Shown here: positions 6,989 through 14,017 of the stretch, piece after piece | How positions within the stretch are numbered: the first letter of the stretch is position 1 | Layout of the letters: every line of letters begins with the position of its first letter | Virus record (IMG/VR): IMGVR_UViG_3300008459_000331 | Location: 1-25,928 of that record | DNA from: a virus | Strand: one strand, 5' to 3' | DNA: 25,928 bases | The notes under the pieces: model-generated | What the model was told of the DNA's origin: nothing | Database searches by the model: none | The model's input: only the letters and a program-made list of their open reading frames with translations | Program-made: the position numbers and the translations under genes

Positions 6989-7347
6989 GGCTCTCTCCTT
7001 TTGATTGTCGCAAGCGCAGCAATGGCGTCGAGGTAGTAGGTGTGGGCCATGTAGTCGCCCTTGGCCCGGTCGCGGATGGTCTCGAACCAATCCACTGCCT
7101 GCGCCAGCTTGGCTTCGAGGGCGTCCCGCTCTTTCTCAAGTTTGAGGTAGTCGTTCTCCATCATGCAGGCTTCTTGCTCCTGCATTTCCAACTCATCCTC
7201 CGCAAACTTGGCGTCCTGACGTGCGGCGGCGAGTTGTTCGGTCAGGGCTTCGATGCGGTCCAGCATGTTCTTTTCCACGCAGTCACATACGTCTAGCGTG
7301 GCAAACTTGAAGGGACAGTCATCTCTGTGGTCGTGATACTCAGTCAT
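6985..7347 (-). CDS. Coiled-coil protein with N-terminal His/Cys cluster
   Basis: This is a 120-residue protein from ATG 7347, which overlaps the previous stop (ATGA); a GGGAGAGGG tract lies upstream. The N-terminus has H5, H7, C11, C21 and C23 in the segment HDHRDDCPFKFATLDVCDC, a possible metal site. Residues about 30-90 are a long coiled coil with heptads (RIEALTEQLAAARQDAK and onward, then LKLEKERDALEAKLAQAV). The C-terminus returns to short helices. Similar Cys-plus-coiled-coil proteins occur in phage early regions, but no function is known to me. Confidence 0.85.
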   Translation of the reverse strand: MTEYHDHRDDCPFKFATLDVCDCVEKNMLDRIEALTEQLAAARQDAKFAEDELEMQEQEACMMENDYLKLEKERDALEAKLAQAVDWFETIRDRAKGDYMAHTYYLDAIAALATIKRREP

Positions 7348-7565
7348 GCTCGTGCCCTCTCCCATGCAAGCCGCCCGATGCGGTTGGCCAATACCTCAAG
7401 GTCCTCGGCACTCAGGTCATCCTTGTCAGCCAGTGCTGTGTAGACAGAGTTGCACGCCGGCCTCGATGGCAGCGCCCGGATACCATCCATCACCATGACG
7501 GCACTGGCAGCGGTGGACTTCATGTCCCGCAGAAACGGAACGTCAGATTGTTTGGTTCTAAACAT
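7344..7565 (-). CDS. Hypothetical 73-residue helical protein
   Basis: It starts at ATG 7565 with GGAGG upstream and a TGATG overlap with the preceding gene. It is mostly helical, with KSTAASAVMVMDGIRALPSR in the middle and EDLEVLANRIGRLAWERARA at the end. No recognised domain. The gene is kept because of good start signals and tight coupling on both sides. Confidence 0.82.
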   Translation of the reverse strand: MFRTKQSDVPFLRDMKSTAASAVMVMDGIRALPSRPACNSVYTALADKDDLSAEDLEVLANRIGRLAWERARA

Positions 7566-7777
7566 CAGTTATCCTCCAAGAATGTGTCGTAGTCTGCGTC
7601 TTGCATGGTGACCCCCCGGCATGTGGCCTTGCTCCTGACATGCGCTGAGAACAGGGGGTCGTCGGGGTGGAACTGCCCACCCCAACTGCTTACTGCGTCT
7701 GCCACGTAGTTGGCCATTGCGTCAGGCTCGATGTGGTCCAGCGTGCGGACCGAGACAGTCAGTCGATAGACAGGCAT
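7565..7777 (-). CDS. Hypothetical 70-residue protein
   Basis: The chosen start is ATG 7777, which overlaps the previous stop (TGATG). The product begins MPVYRLTVSVRTLDHI, a likely beta strand, followed by DAMANYVADAVSSWGGQFHP and a C-terminal acidic tail. The strand-helix-strand look is typical of small ferredoxin-like folds, but this is only a guess. Function is unknown. Confidence 0.8.
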   Translation of the reverse strand: MPVYRLTVSVRTLDHIEPDAMANYVADAVSSWGGQFHPDDPLFSAHVRSKATCRGVTMQDADYDTFLEDN

Positions 7778-8373
7778 CACTGCTCCTCCCACTCGTCAAC
7801 GTCGGCCCGGTCAGGGTGACAGGTGAACCACTCCCGGCTCGGCTTGCTCTGGTCAGAGGTCCGCCACAGTTGGAACTTGGCACACTCACCCTTGGCATAC
7901 ATCGCCCGGACAGCAGCCGAGATGGAACTGTATTCTGTCAGGCCCTCGGTCCGGACCTTACCGGGCACAAGCTCTGAGTAGAGGGACGACACTGTCCATA
8001 CCCCACCCTTACGCATGGTGCTCCGCACCCGGTCCGCCATCGTCGGCTCCGCCGGAACCGAGGGCTCGATGTCGAACTGGTCGAAGGGCATGGCATACTG
8101 CACAGGCACTGATGTCTTAACAGGGGTGGGGTTGCGAGACAGGAACACAGTCAGCCAAGGCGTGCGTTCTGCCTTGTCAGGGAAGCGGTTGGGCACCAGC
8201 TTGGCGGTGACCTCCATGCCGACTGACACCTGCGTTGTCGTGGCGACGTTGACCGGGATGTAGCAGTTCTCTCCGTTGTCCATGCGGACACCGAACGCTG
8301 ACCCTGAGGGCAGCACATTGGCGATGACCAAAGCGGTCTCGACCGGGACGAGGTGGGGGTATGCGTGTTCCAT
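7777..8373 (-). CDS. Predicted OB-fold plus winged-helix nucleic-acid-binding protein
   Basis: This is a 198-residue protein. Residues about 10-65 (ETALVIANVLPSGSAFGVRM and onward to GMEVTAKLVPNRFPD) resemble an OB fold with a G-FGV strand and a Y-IP strand as in cold-shock or S1-like domains. Residues about 110-185 (MADRVRSTMRKGGVWTVSSL then YSSISAAVRAMYAKGECAKF) look like a winged helix. The order OB then winged helix suggests a single-stranded or double-stranded nucleic acid binder. The start at 8373 has AAGGAG 8 nt upstream. The fold assignment is inferred from sequence pattern only. Confidence 0.85.
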   Translation of the reverse strand: MEHAYPHLVPVETALVIANVLPSGSAFGVRMDNGENCYIPVNVATTTQVSVGMEVTAKLVPNRFPDKAERTPWLTVFLSRNPTPVKTSVPVQYAMPFDQFDIEPSVPAEPTMADRVRSTMRKGGVWTVSSLYSELVPGKVRTEGLTEYSSISAAVRAMYAKGECAKFQLWRTSDQSKPSREWFTCHPDRADVDEWEEQ

Positions 8374-8393
8374 TGTGTATCTCCTTGATGTGA

Positions 8394-8855
8394 TTAGTTG
8401 TCGAACCAGAACACCACGCGATAGTCCGCAGTGTCAGCATCGCCGTCGTAGACGTTGATCGAAGCCTTATACAGAAGGCGGAAGTAGCTTGTGTCCTCAC
8501 CTTCCAGACGTTCTCTTGTCATGGTAGCAATGAACTCCGAGTTGTCAGCGCACCAGCACATGGCGAACTCCTCAAGTGGCAGCCACGAGTGGCTGTGTGC
8601 ATCAACACCCCAGCCTTCGGACAGCGCAACGCTCAGGTCAGAGGCGTCATCAGGTAGGCCCACAGGTTCAGGGCCATCACCCCGCACCCCAGCCAGTCTG
8701 GCAAAGAAGGCATAGTCACGATCGCCCACCGCCGGAGCGTGGTAGTCCCAGCCCGGCTCGTTGTAAGAGAGCTTCGGGATGCCGCCATCAGTGCGGACAC
8801 CGATCCACTTGTCCCCATACTTGCGCTCGACCACGATGTGTATGTCAGCACCCAT
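8394..8855 (-). CDS. Conserved hypothetical protein of the MGADIH type
   Basis: This is a 153-residue protein starting MGADIHIVVERKYGDKW. It contains the blocks RDYAFFARLAGVRGDG and GLPDDASD, and HSHSWLPLEEF. This combination (MGADIH, RDYxxFxxLAGVR, GLPDD, HSxSWL) is a recurring family of unknown function in phages and bacteria, recalled from memory. The many conserved His and Asp residues would allow metal binding. The ATG overlaps the upstream stop (TAATG). No catalytic role is established. Confidence 0.88.
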   Translation of the reverse strand: MGADIHIVVERKYGDKWIGVRTDGGIPKLSYNEPGWDYHAPAVGDRDYAFFARLAGVRGDGPEPVGLPDDASDLSVALSEGWGVDAHSHSWLPLEEFAMCWCADNSEFIATMTRERLEGEDTSYFRLLYKASINVYDGDADTADYRVVFWFDN

Positions 8856-9445
8856 TACGCATCCTCCTCCTCTACTTCTTCAATAAGATCGTTTGCTACC
8901 AGCGTATCCCACACACCATCGTCGCTGGTGAGGTAGTCGTGCTCCTCCTCCAGCTTGGTGTAGAGATCGTTCATGTAAGTGCGCCACTGCTCAGCCAGTG
9001 CTGCCTCGAAGTCCACGATCTCCTTGTCCACCATGTCATCCCAGCGTTGGATGACAGCCTCTTGCAACTCAGACTTGGGGTTCGCACACTGCCAGAACGC
9101 TTCGCACTCAGCGTTGATGCTGACGCTGCTGGAGTGGTAGTAACGACCGCGATGGTCACTGGTGGCCCAGACAGCGCCGCCCATCTCGATCAGCTTGCGA
9201 AGCATGGGGAACTGATCCACGTGGTGGTGGTTGAGGTAGGTCAGGGCGTTGTCCAAGGAGCCGACGAAGCAGGCGCCGTCACCCTGTGACCAGAAGCCGG
9301 AGAAGTATGTCTTGTCCACTTGGATGCCGACCTGCTTCATGTCCTCGATGAAGTCAGACTCAACACAGTCCCACCAATCGTTATACTCGACGTTAATGAA
9401 GCGATACTTTTCCAGCAGAGCAGTGCGTTGCGATGATGCGACCAT
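8855..9445 (-). CDS. Conserved phage protein with SGFWSQGDGACF motif
   Basis: This is a 196-residue protein. The landmark is YFSGFWSQGDGACFVGSL (about 47-64), found in a broad family of phage proteins. Some relatives are labelled as antitoxin-like in databases, but I do not think that label is reliable. The rest is helical and ends in an acidic tail (DDGVWDTLVANDLIEEVEEE). The start at 9445 has GGAGG 9 nt upstream, and the first 53 nt overlap the previous gene in another frame. Function is unknown. Confidence 0.86.
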   Translation of the reverse strand: MVASSQRTALLEKYRFINVEYNDWWDCVESDFIEDMKQVGIQVDKTYFSGFWSQGDGACFVGSLDNALTYLNHHHVDQFPMLRKLIEMGGAVWATSDHRGRYYHSSSVSINAECEAFWQCANPKSELQEAVIQRWDDMVDKEIVDFEAALAEQWRTYMNDLYTKLEEEHDYLTSDDGVWDTLVANDLIEEVEEEDA

Positions 9446-9653
9446 CGTTGGTTACCTCCAGAGTTGCATGTCCAATAGCTACATCCCGTAGGATGTTCTG
9501 ATACAGTTCGAGTGTCTTGTCCGCTGCCTCCAGTGCAGTCTCTGTTTGCTCAAGGATGTCGTCACGATCCCTGAGTTCCTGCCACTGGTGGATGATCCAT
9601 GCGGCGGCGATGACCAGCGCCACCCACGATACAAAGAGTTCAGTTGGTATCAC
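9393..9653 (-). CDS. Small membrane protein with N-terminal TM and coiled coil
   Basis: The chosen start is GTG at 9653 (86 residues), because AGAGGA lies 8 nt upstream and the start overlaps the previous stop as GTGA. An in-frame ATG at 9686 is possible. One transmembrane helix is near the N-terminus (VSWVALVIAAAWIIHQW), followed by a coiled coil (ELRDRDDILEQTETALEAAD and onward). The topology resembles an inner-membrane spanin, but the early-region location argues against a lysis role. The last 53 nt overlap the next gene. Confidence 0.78.
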   Translation of the reverse strand: MIPTELFVSWVALVIAAAWIIHQWQELRDRDDILEQTETALEAADKTLELYQNILRDVAIGHATLEVTNDGRIIATHCSAGKVSLH

Positions 9654-9970
9654 TTCATGTGTCCTCTCATACGGTGGAGCGTGCACAATGCAGTCACCAC
9701 CTGTTGCAGTGTTCCTTCAATAGGTGGTGGTGCGTCGCTGGGACGGCCCCCGGGCAGGTCCCCGAACAGTATACCACGAATTGGTGTGTCGTTGTTCTCC
9801 TTTCTGATGAAACCAATAGCGGCGAAACGGTAGGGTGAGCGACGGCGCGACTTGACATCCCACTCGTTGACCTTCCGAACGAACACCCCGATGTCCACCG
9901 CGAAGCTCTCCTGCATCAGCTTGGCCTTGCCACCCGGCTCGAACCCATAGCCTTCGGGAAAGTCCACCAT
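9650..9970 (-). CDS. Hypothetical protein next to the VWA gene
   Basis: This is a 106-residue protein from ATG 9970, which overlaps the stop of the VWA gene (TGATG); a GTG lies one codon earlier. Mixed composition: GKAKLMQESFAVDIGVFVRK, then SPYRFAAIGFIRKEN and a proline-rich stretch (SDAPPPIEGT). It might be a small alpha/beta partner of the VWA protein because translation is coupled, but I recognise no domain. Confidence 0.8.
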   Translation of the reverse strand: MVDFPEGYGFEPGGKAKLMQESFAVDIGVFVRKVNEWDVKSRRRSPYRFAAIGFIRKENNDTPIRGILFGDLPGGRPSDAPPPIEGTLQQVVTALCTLHRMRGHMK

Positions 9971-11097
9971 CACACACGCACCCGGCAGTGCTCACCGAAG
10001 GGAGCCGTCATGTCAGTGGTCATGGCCCAGATAACCGGGGTGGTGCAGTCGTCAGGGTAGGGGGTGTAGCCATCAGTCAGCACGATGGTGCAGGCGAGGT
10101 TGTCAGCATGACCCTCTGCATCGAGGAAGTCGAAGGCAGCACGCACATCAGTGCCGCCACCACCGTGGAAGCTGATGGACACAGTGTCATCAGGCAGGAA
10201 GCAGTCGTAGTGGGTGACCACGGCATCGAAGTAGACCACATGCAGCTTCTCAGGACGCAAGTCCTCATGGACAGTGCGAACCTCGGCAGCCATCTGTGCA
10301 AGGATGTCATCACCAATGGAGCCGGAGCAGTCCACGAGGAAAGCGATCGGACCCATGCGCTCACCCGTCCGGCTCGGCATGTAGAAACCCTGAGACAGGA
10401 ACCTACGGTTGGGCCGGGCGAAGCTGCGCTCGTCAGTCTTGTGCTTGACCACGAACTTCTGGAGCACCTCGCGCCAGTCAACCGTTGGATTGAGGATTCT
10501 GTCCACAAGCCGGGCCATGCCAGCCGACAGTTTGCCCATCATCTTGGCAGCCTGTGCAGCCTGTGCCACCTTGACCTTCCACTCGGCAGCCTCTTGGGCT
10601 TGGTCAGAGGCAGTGCCCTCACCATCCTCAAGGTCTTGGCCAGTGCCACCCATGTCACCGCCGCCACCCTCGCCATCACTCTCGGGCAGCAAGGTGTAGA
10701 TGTGCTCACTGACACCCTGACCTGCGTCATAGAGCGCCTTGTTGAGGCAGCCACCCTCGATGAACTTACCAATGCCCTCGTCGGTCAGCAGTTGGTTGAT
10801 GACGTAGTCAGCGGCCTTGTTCCAACGCTTAGGGTCACGGGACTGACGGCGGAAGTTGTGCTCCAGCATGGGGTGCATGCACTCATGAGCCACGAGGAAC
10901 TTAAGCTCCTCATCAGACAGGCCGGAGACAAACTCCGGGTTGTATAGCACACGCTTGCCATTGGTGGCAGCGGTAGGGATGATGTCAGAGTAGGTGTGCG
11001 GCATACCCAGTGCGATAGCACCGACAAAGGGATGCTCAAGGATGAGGCTGGTCTTGGCCTTGGCCAAGCGGGTCTTGAGTGTGTCGAGAGACTGCAT
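9970..11097 (-). CDS. HExxH metallopeptidase-like / VWA domain protein
   Basis: This 375-residue protein has two parts. The N-terminal part has VAHECMHPMLEH, an HExxH zinc site (71-75), followed by WNKAADYVIN, as in the putative metallopeptidase domain DUF2201. After a flexible Gly/Asp/Glu linker (about 140-165), the C-terminal VWA-like domain has an intact metal-ion-dependent adhesion site: DCSGS (D256, S258, S260), GGGGTD (T316, D317) and LTDG (D342). Such proteins typically work with MoxR AAA+ ATPases, and one is encoded nearby at 12924-13916. The start at 11097 has AGGAG overlapping the previous stop codon. The substrate is unknown. Confidence 0.93.
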   Translation of the reverse strand: MQSLDTLKTRLAKAKTSLILEHPFVGAIALGMPHTYSDIIPTAATNGKRVLYNPEFVSGLSDEELKFLVAHECMHPMLEHNFRRQSRDPKRWNKAADYVINQLLTDEGIGKFIEGGCLNKALYDAGQGVSEHIYTLLPESDGEGGGGDMGGTGQDLEDGEGTASDQAQEAAEWKVKVAQAAQAAKMMGKLSAGMARLVDRILNPTVDWREVLQKFVVKHKTDERSFARPNRRFLSQGFYMPSRTGERMGPIAFLVDCSGSIGDDILAQMAAEVRTVHEDLRPEKLHVVYFDAVVTHYDCFLPDDTVSISFHGGGGTDVRAAFDFLDAEGHADNLACTIVLTDGYTPYPDDCTTPVIWAMTTDMTAPFGEHCRVRV

Positions 11098-11102
11098 GTG
11101 TG

Positions 11103-11522
11103 TTACTCCTGTGTGTTGTTAAGAAAGTCTTTGATCGAGGTGCCGTGGTCTACCGCTCTGAGCCTGCGGTCCACACCATACAAGTCCCAGAGATCGTGCT
11201 GGTCGCTGGCCCCGCCGTCAATCTCCACCGTGATGTCATTGTATTCCTCACCGATACGGACGAAGGCAGTGCCAGCACCTCGATCAGCCGCAGCACCAAG
11301 CAAGGCATGGTGACACTTCACATCATCGTAGTTGTCATACCACTTGACATTCTCGAAACTTGCGTGGAGCAGGGTCATCACATCGACGATCTCAGTGATG
11401 CTGTAGTGCGCCAAGTCCTCAGGCGAGATCGTATTGTTGAGCCTGACCTCAGCAAGGAAGGCGATGACCGCCTCCCGATTGGCAAAGGCCATGCCTATAG
11501 CCACGTCACTGTAGTATCCCAT
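11103..11522 (-). CDS. Conserved phage protein of the MGYYSDVA type
   Basis: The chosen start is ATG 11522 (139 residues, MGYYSDVAIGMAFANREAVI), because GGAGTGTGACACACATG matches the start cassette of neighbouring genes. A GTG three codons earlier overlaps the previous stop. Phage proteins beginning MGYYSDVA are common and uncharacterised. The C-terminal half (GTAFVRIGEEYNDITVEIDG, then LWDLYGVDRRLRAV) looks alpha/beta. It lies between the large helical protein and the VWA protein and may be part of that module. Confidence 0.87.
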   Translation of the reverse strand: MGYYSDVAIGMAFANREAVIAFLAEVRLNNTISPEDLAHYSITEIVDVMTLLHASFENVKWYDNYDDVKCHHALLGAAADRGAGTAFVRIGEEYNDITVEIDGGASDQHDLWDLYGVDRRLRAVDHGTSIKDFLNNTQE

Positions 11523-11527
11523 GTGTG

Positions 11528-12388
11528 TCACACTCCCATAAAAGCGCCCATCCGGGCCATGATGTCAGAGGCTTCGTCGATCTTGGACTGACGCAGCACC
11601 GGGTCGTTGACCACGGCATCCTTGCTCAGACCAGCCAGCTTAGCCTCCACCTCGTAACGCATAGCTTCGAGGTTCGGGTCGTCCATAATATTCAACCGAG
11701 GCAACAGCTTACACAGTTCTGTGATGTGCTCAAGCGTGCTCTCATGGAACCGAGACTTGGGGTCGTCGATCTTGGAGAGACGCTCAACCATATGCTTAAC
11801 ACGATCGTAAAGGCGTTGCCAAGCATCACGCATGGCGATGCCAGAGTTTTCTTCCACCCTGCGCTGGAGGTCAGCCTTGATACTGTCAAGCTCATCGTCT
11901 GCCAGTTGGACACGGAAGTCAGCAGTCGGCACAGGCAGGACCACCAAGTCCATGCTGAACTTAGACCGCAGGTCGCGGACATCGGGGTAGTCCTCGATGT
12001 TGTAGAGGGTGCCGAGGAACCGCTGAGCCGTGGTCTGGAGGGACGGGTAGTCCGCCAAGAACTTACTCACCACCTGCTCCCACTCAGACTTGCGCTTGCG
12101 GAAGGTGGTCATGAAGCTGAGGTAGTTGGAAGTGGGCAGCATGTGTGTGTTGTTCAGCCCCCACGGCAGGGTGTTGGTCAGGAAGTCCTTGCGGATGTCA
12201 CCTGTCATGGTGTGGATGTTGGCGAGGCTGTCACTCATGGGCAGCAGCTTCTTGTGGTAGTTACCCACGTCATAGCCAGCGCCGTTGATGTCGGATACTG
12301 CCTTGGTGGCCTTCTTGTCCAGCTTGCGTGCTGTCCACTGGGAGATGTTAAGCTGCACCAGCAGTGCACGATCAGAGAGATGTGTCAT
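11528..12388 (-). CDS. Large helical phage protein associated with MoxR/VWA genes
   Basis: This is a 286-residue protein, mostly helical. The N-terminus has LLVQLNISQWTARKLDKKAT, then a TGDIRKDFLTNTLPWGLNNT segment and LPTSNYLSFMTTFRKRKSEW. I recall phage proteins with the same ISQW-R-DK and NTLPW blocks beside MoxR ATPase and VWA genes (sometimes labelled DUF3150), but could not check this. It may be an adaptor or substrate-recognition part of the ATPase machine. The start at 12388 has AAGGACAC upstream. No enzymatic motif is seen. Confidence 0.88.
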   Translation of the reverse strand: MTHLSDRALLVQLNISQWTARKLDKKATKAVSDINGAGYDVGNYHKKLLPMSDSLANIHTMTGDIRKDFLTNTLPWGLNNTHMLPTSNYLSFMTTFRKRKSEWEQVVSKFLADYPSLQTTAQRFLGTLYNIEDYPDVRDLRSKFSMDLVVLPVPTADFRVQLADDELDSIKADLQRRVEENSGIAMRDAWQRLYDRVKHMVERLSKIDDPKSRFHESTLEHITELCKLLPRLNIMDDPNLEAMRYEVEAKLAGLSKDAVVNDPVLRQSKIDEASDIMARMGAFMGV

Positions 12389-12403
12389 GGTCTGTGTCCT
12401 TGT

Positions 12404-12709
12404 TTAAGAGATACGGTGAGCAGTGAGATCAGCCAGCACTTCGTCTGCTGACCGGGCGGTCCAGCCATCGGGGATACTGATCGGGATTTCCCCGGTCAGG
12501 TAGTTGTCACTCGCGTCATCGGTGGCGATGATCCGGGCGTTGAACGAGGTGGAGTAGTCCATCTCATCAACTAAGTCCCATATGGACTTGCCACCATGAT
12601 CGAGGTCAGCGCGGACTTTCTCCACGGCGGCAGCGAGGTTGTCTGCTTCCACCTCAACGTGGCCATAGACACTGACGTCATGGGCTAGGGTGAAGTTGAA
12701 TGTGGGCAT
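12404..12709 (-). CDS. Hypothetical 101-residue protein in the ATPase module
   Basis: It begins MPTFNFTLAHDVSVYGHVEV and continues with EADNLAAAVEKVRADLDHGG. The alternation of strand then helix suggests a small alpha/beta fold. The C-terminal part reads YLTGEIPISIPDGWTARSAD. The start has AGGAG overlapping the upstream stop (GAGTAACACATG). It lies between the small protein after the AAA+ gene and the large helical protein. Function is unknown. Confidence 0.83.
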   Translation of the reverse strand: MPTFNFTLAHDVSVYGHVEVEADNLAAAVEKVRADLDHGGKSIWDLVDEMDYSTSFNARIIATDDASDNYLTGEIPISIPDGWTARSADEVLADLTAHRIS

Positions 12710-12712
12710 GTG

Positions 12713-12922
12713 TTACTCCTTGTTGATGAGACGGAGATAGGCTTGGTAAGCGGTCCACTGGTCAGGGAACTGTTGCTTGAGGTAGTCGGTGAGGGAGAGC
12801 ATACGATCGGACCAGTCACGACTGTCCCGATACTCGATATACTCACCAGTCATGCGGCCAAGGCCACCGAACCCGTCGATGGCCTTGATGTAGACGAGAT
12901 ACCCTGCAAAGGTGCCTGTCAT
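12713..12922 (-). CDS. Hypothetical 69-residue protein following the AAA+ gene
   Basis: The real part of this frame begins at ATG 12922 (MTGTFAGYLVYIKAIDGFGG), one base after the AAA+ stop. The upstream extension of the frame overlaps the ATPase gene and is low-complexity shadow. The C-terminus (YLKQQFPDQWTAYQAYLRLI) is helical and aromatic. The ribosome binding site is weak, so translation probably depends on coupling to the AAA+ gene. No domain is recognised. Confidence 0.78.
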   Translation of the reverse strand: MTGTFAGYLVYIKAIDGFGGLGRMTGEYIEYRDSRDWSDRMLSLTDYLKQQFPDQWTAYQAYLRLINKE

Positions 12923-12923
12923 A

Positions 12924-13916
12924 TCAGAACAGCACCGACTGATGCTTGATGGACCAGTCAATGAAGCCCTTGGTCGAGGTGACGGCGGGATCACGACGGA
13001 CAGCCATCGACATAGCCAGCACTGAGAACTCAGCCGGGCAGCGGGACAGGTAAGTGACAGCCCGGTCGATGTTGGCCTGAGAGATGCGTGATGCGATGGC
13101 ACCAGACAGAGCGTAGAGAGTGGCCGGATCGGACGGCACATCGGCACCATCGGGGTTGAGTAGGATGGCATCAGGGTTAGGCAGCTTGCGGTAAATCTTG
13201 AGGAACCCCACGAACTCAGCCGCAGCCCCCTCACCAACGGCACCCTTGAAGCAGTCGAACTCAGCCTCAGCAGGGACAGCACCGAGGACAGCACTGACAC
13301 CCTCAGCCCACGAACGAGGCGTTGGGTTCTGGTCCTTGTTGGCATCGAAGTCATGGAGCAGACCGGGACGGAAGCGGATGAAGGCCACGACCTCAGACTT
13401 GACACCATGTGTCAGTGCCCACGACGACCAGTCATCGAGGTTGGTGTCGAACTCTAGGACAGTCTCACGATTGCGGAGGTGGGACAGCACCCGGTTAGCC
13501 CCGGCACGATCCGACTGCCTGTTACCAGTGGAGACGACAGTCCAGCCCTTGGCAAGGGGTGTGCCGTGGAGATTGCGTGCTTGGCAGATGTTAGCCAGCA
13601 CTTTCTGGATGTCGGCCGGGGCTTGGTTACGATCATCGAAGCAGAGCACACCACCACGACCGTCGTCGTAACGAGAGCCAACGGCAGGGAACCAGTCGGG
13701 GATCATGTAACGCAGGGTCTCGCCCCCAATGACAGGGATGCCGAAGTCCTCGACCAGCATGGTCGGCAGGTGACGCTCGACGTAGTGCAGACCGAGAGCC
13801 TCAGTCACAGACTGAACGAGGGTGGTCTTGCCACCACCCGGCGCCCCCTCGATAGCCACGGTGCGGTTGATCGAGATGAGGTCTTTAAGTGTGTCAGACA
13901 GAAGGGATGGACGCAT
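12924..13916 (-). CDS. MoxR-type AAA+ ATPase
   Basis: This is a 330-residue protein with Walker A GAPGGGKTT (24-32), Walker B GGVLCFDDRNQAP (about 88-100, with DD rather than DE at the core), sensor 1 STGNRQ (N132) and an SHLRNR arginine segment (about 145-150). The organisation is that of MoxR-family ATPases, which act with VWA proteins as chaperone-like remodelling machines. The start at 13916 has GGAGTAATACACA upstream. It opens the module that includes the large helical protein and the HExxH/VWA protein. The second Asp in Walker B is unusual, but similar phage MoxR proteins may carry it. Confidence 0.93.
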   Translation of the reverse strand: MRPSLLSDTLKDLISINRTVAIEGAPGGGKTTLVQSVTEALGLHYVERHLPTMLVEDFGIPVIGGETLRYMIPDWFPAVGSRYDDGRGGVLCFDDRNQAPADIQKVLANICQARNLHGTPLAKGWTVVSTGNRQSDRAGANRVLSHLRNRETVLEFDTNLDDWSSWALTHGVKSEVVAFIRFRPGLLHDFDANKDQNPTPRSWAEGVSAVLGAVPAEAEFDCFKGAVGEGAAAEFVGFLKIYRKLPNPDAILLNPDGADVPSDPATLYALSGAIASRISQANIDRAVTYLSRCPAEFSVLAMSMAVRRDPAVTSTKGFIDWSIKHQSVLF

Positions 13917-13953
13917 TGTGTATTACTCCATGTGTTGTGGCTTGTCTCATCAG

Positions 13954-13995
13954 TGCCACGGTAGCCATCCGTGGCAGACTGGGGTTGCCCCCAGT
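13954..13995 (-). other. Two tandem hairpins in the leader of the AAA+ gene
   Basis: In the 101-nt gap before the AAA+ start, transcribed leftward, a 7-bp hairpin with a GCAA (GNRA) loop (13978-13995) is followed by an 8-bp hairpin with a 7-nt loop (13954-13976, stem TGCCACGG). Neither has a U-tract, so they are not classic terminators. They may mark an RNA processing or stabilising element that sets the level of the ATPase module separately from the genes upstream. Confidence 0.6.
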
Positions 13996-14017
13996 TTCGA
14001 CTCATAGGGAATTTGCC

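Noticed and set aside
9393-9653. Inner-membrane spanin (Rz-like) for the TM plus coiled-coil protein
   Set aside because: Topology fits, but no outer-membrane lipoprotein partner, endolysin or holin is nearby and the gene lies in the leftward early-type block.
9988-10947. Plus-strand frame of 319 codons inside the VWA gene
   Set aside because: Antisense to a protein with intact HExxH and MIDAS motifs; no ribosome binding site.
11525-12451. Plus-strand frame of 308 codons opposite the large helical protein gene
   Set aside because: His/Val/Gln-rich antisense translation; the minus-strand gene has coupled starts and fits the operon.
12923-13408. Upstream extension of the frame that ends at 12713
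   Set aside because: It lies wholly inside the AAA+ ATPase gene and translates to Ser/Arg/Pro-rich low-complexity sequence; the real gene starts at ATG 12922.
13969-14010. tRNA-like signal (TTCGACTC with nearby stems)
   Set aside because: The stems are two separate 7- and 8-bp hairpins without acceptor stem, anticodon arm or CCA end in the right places.
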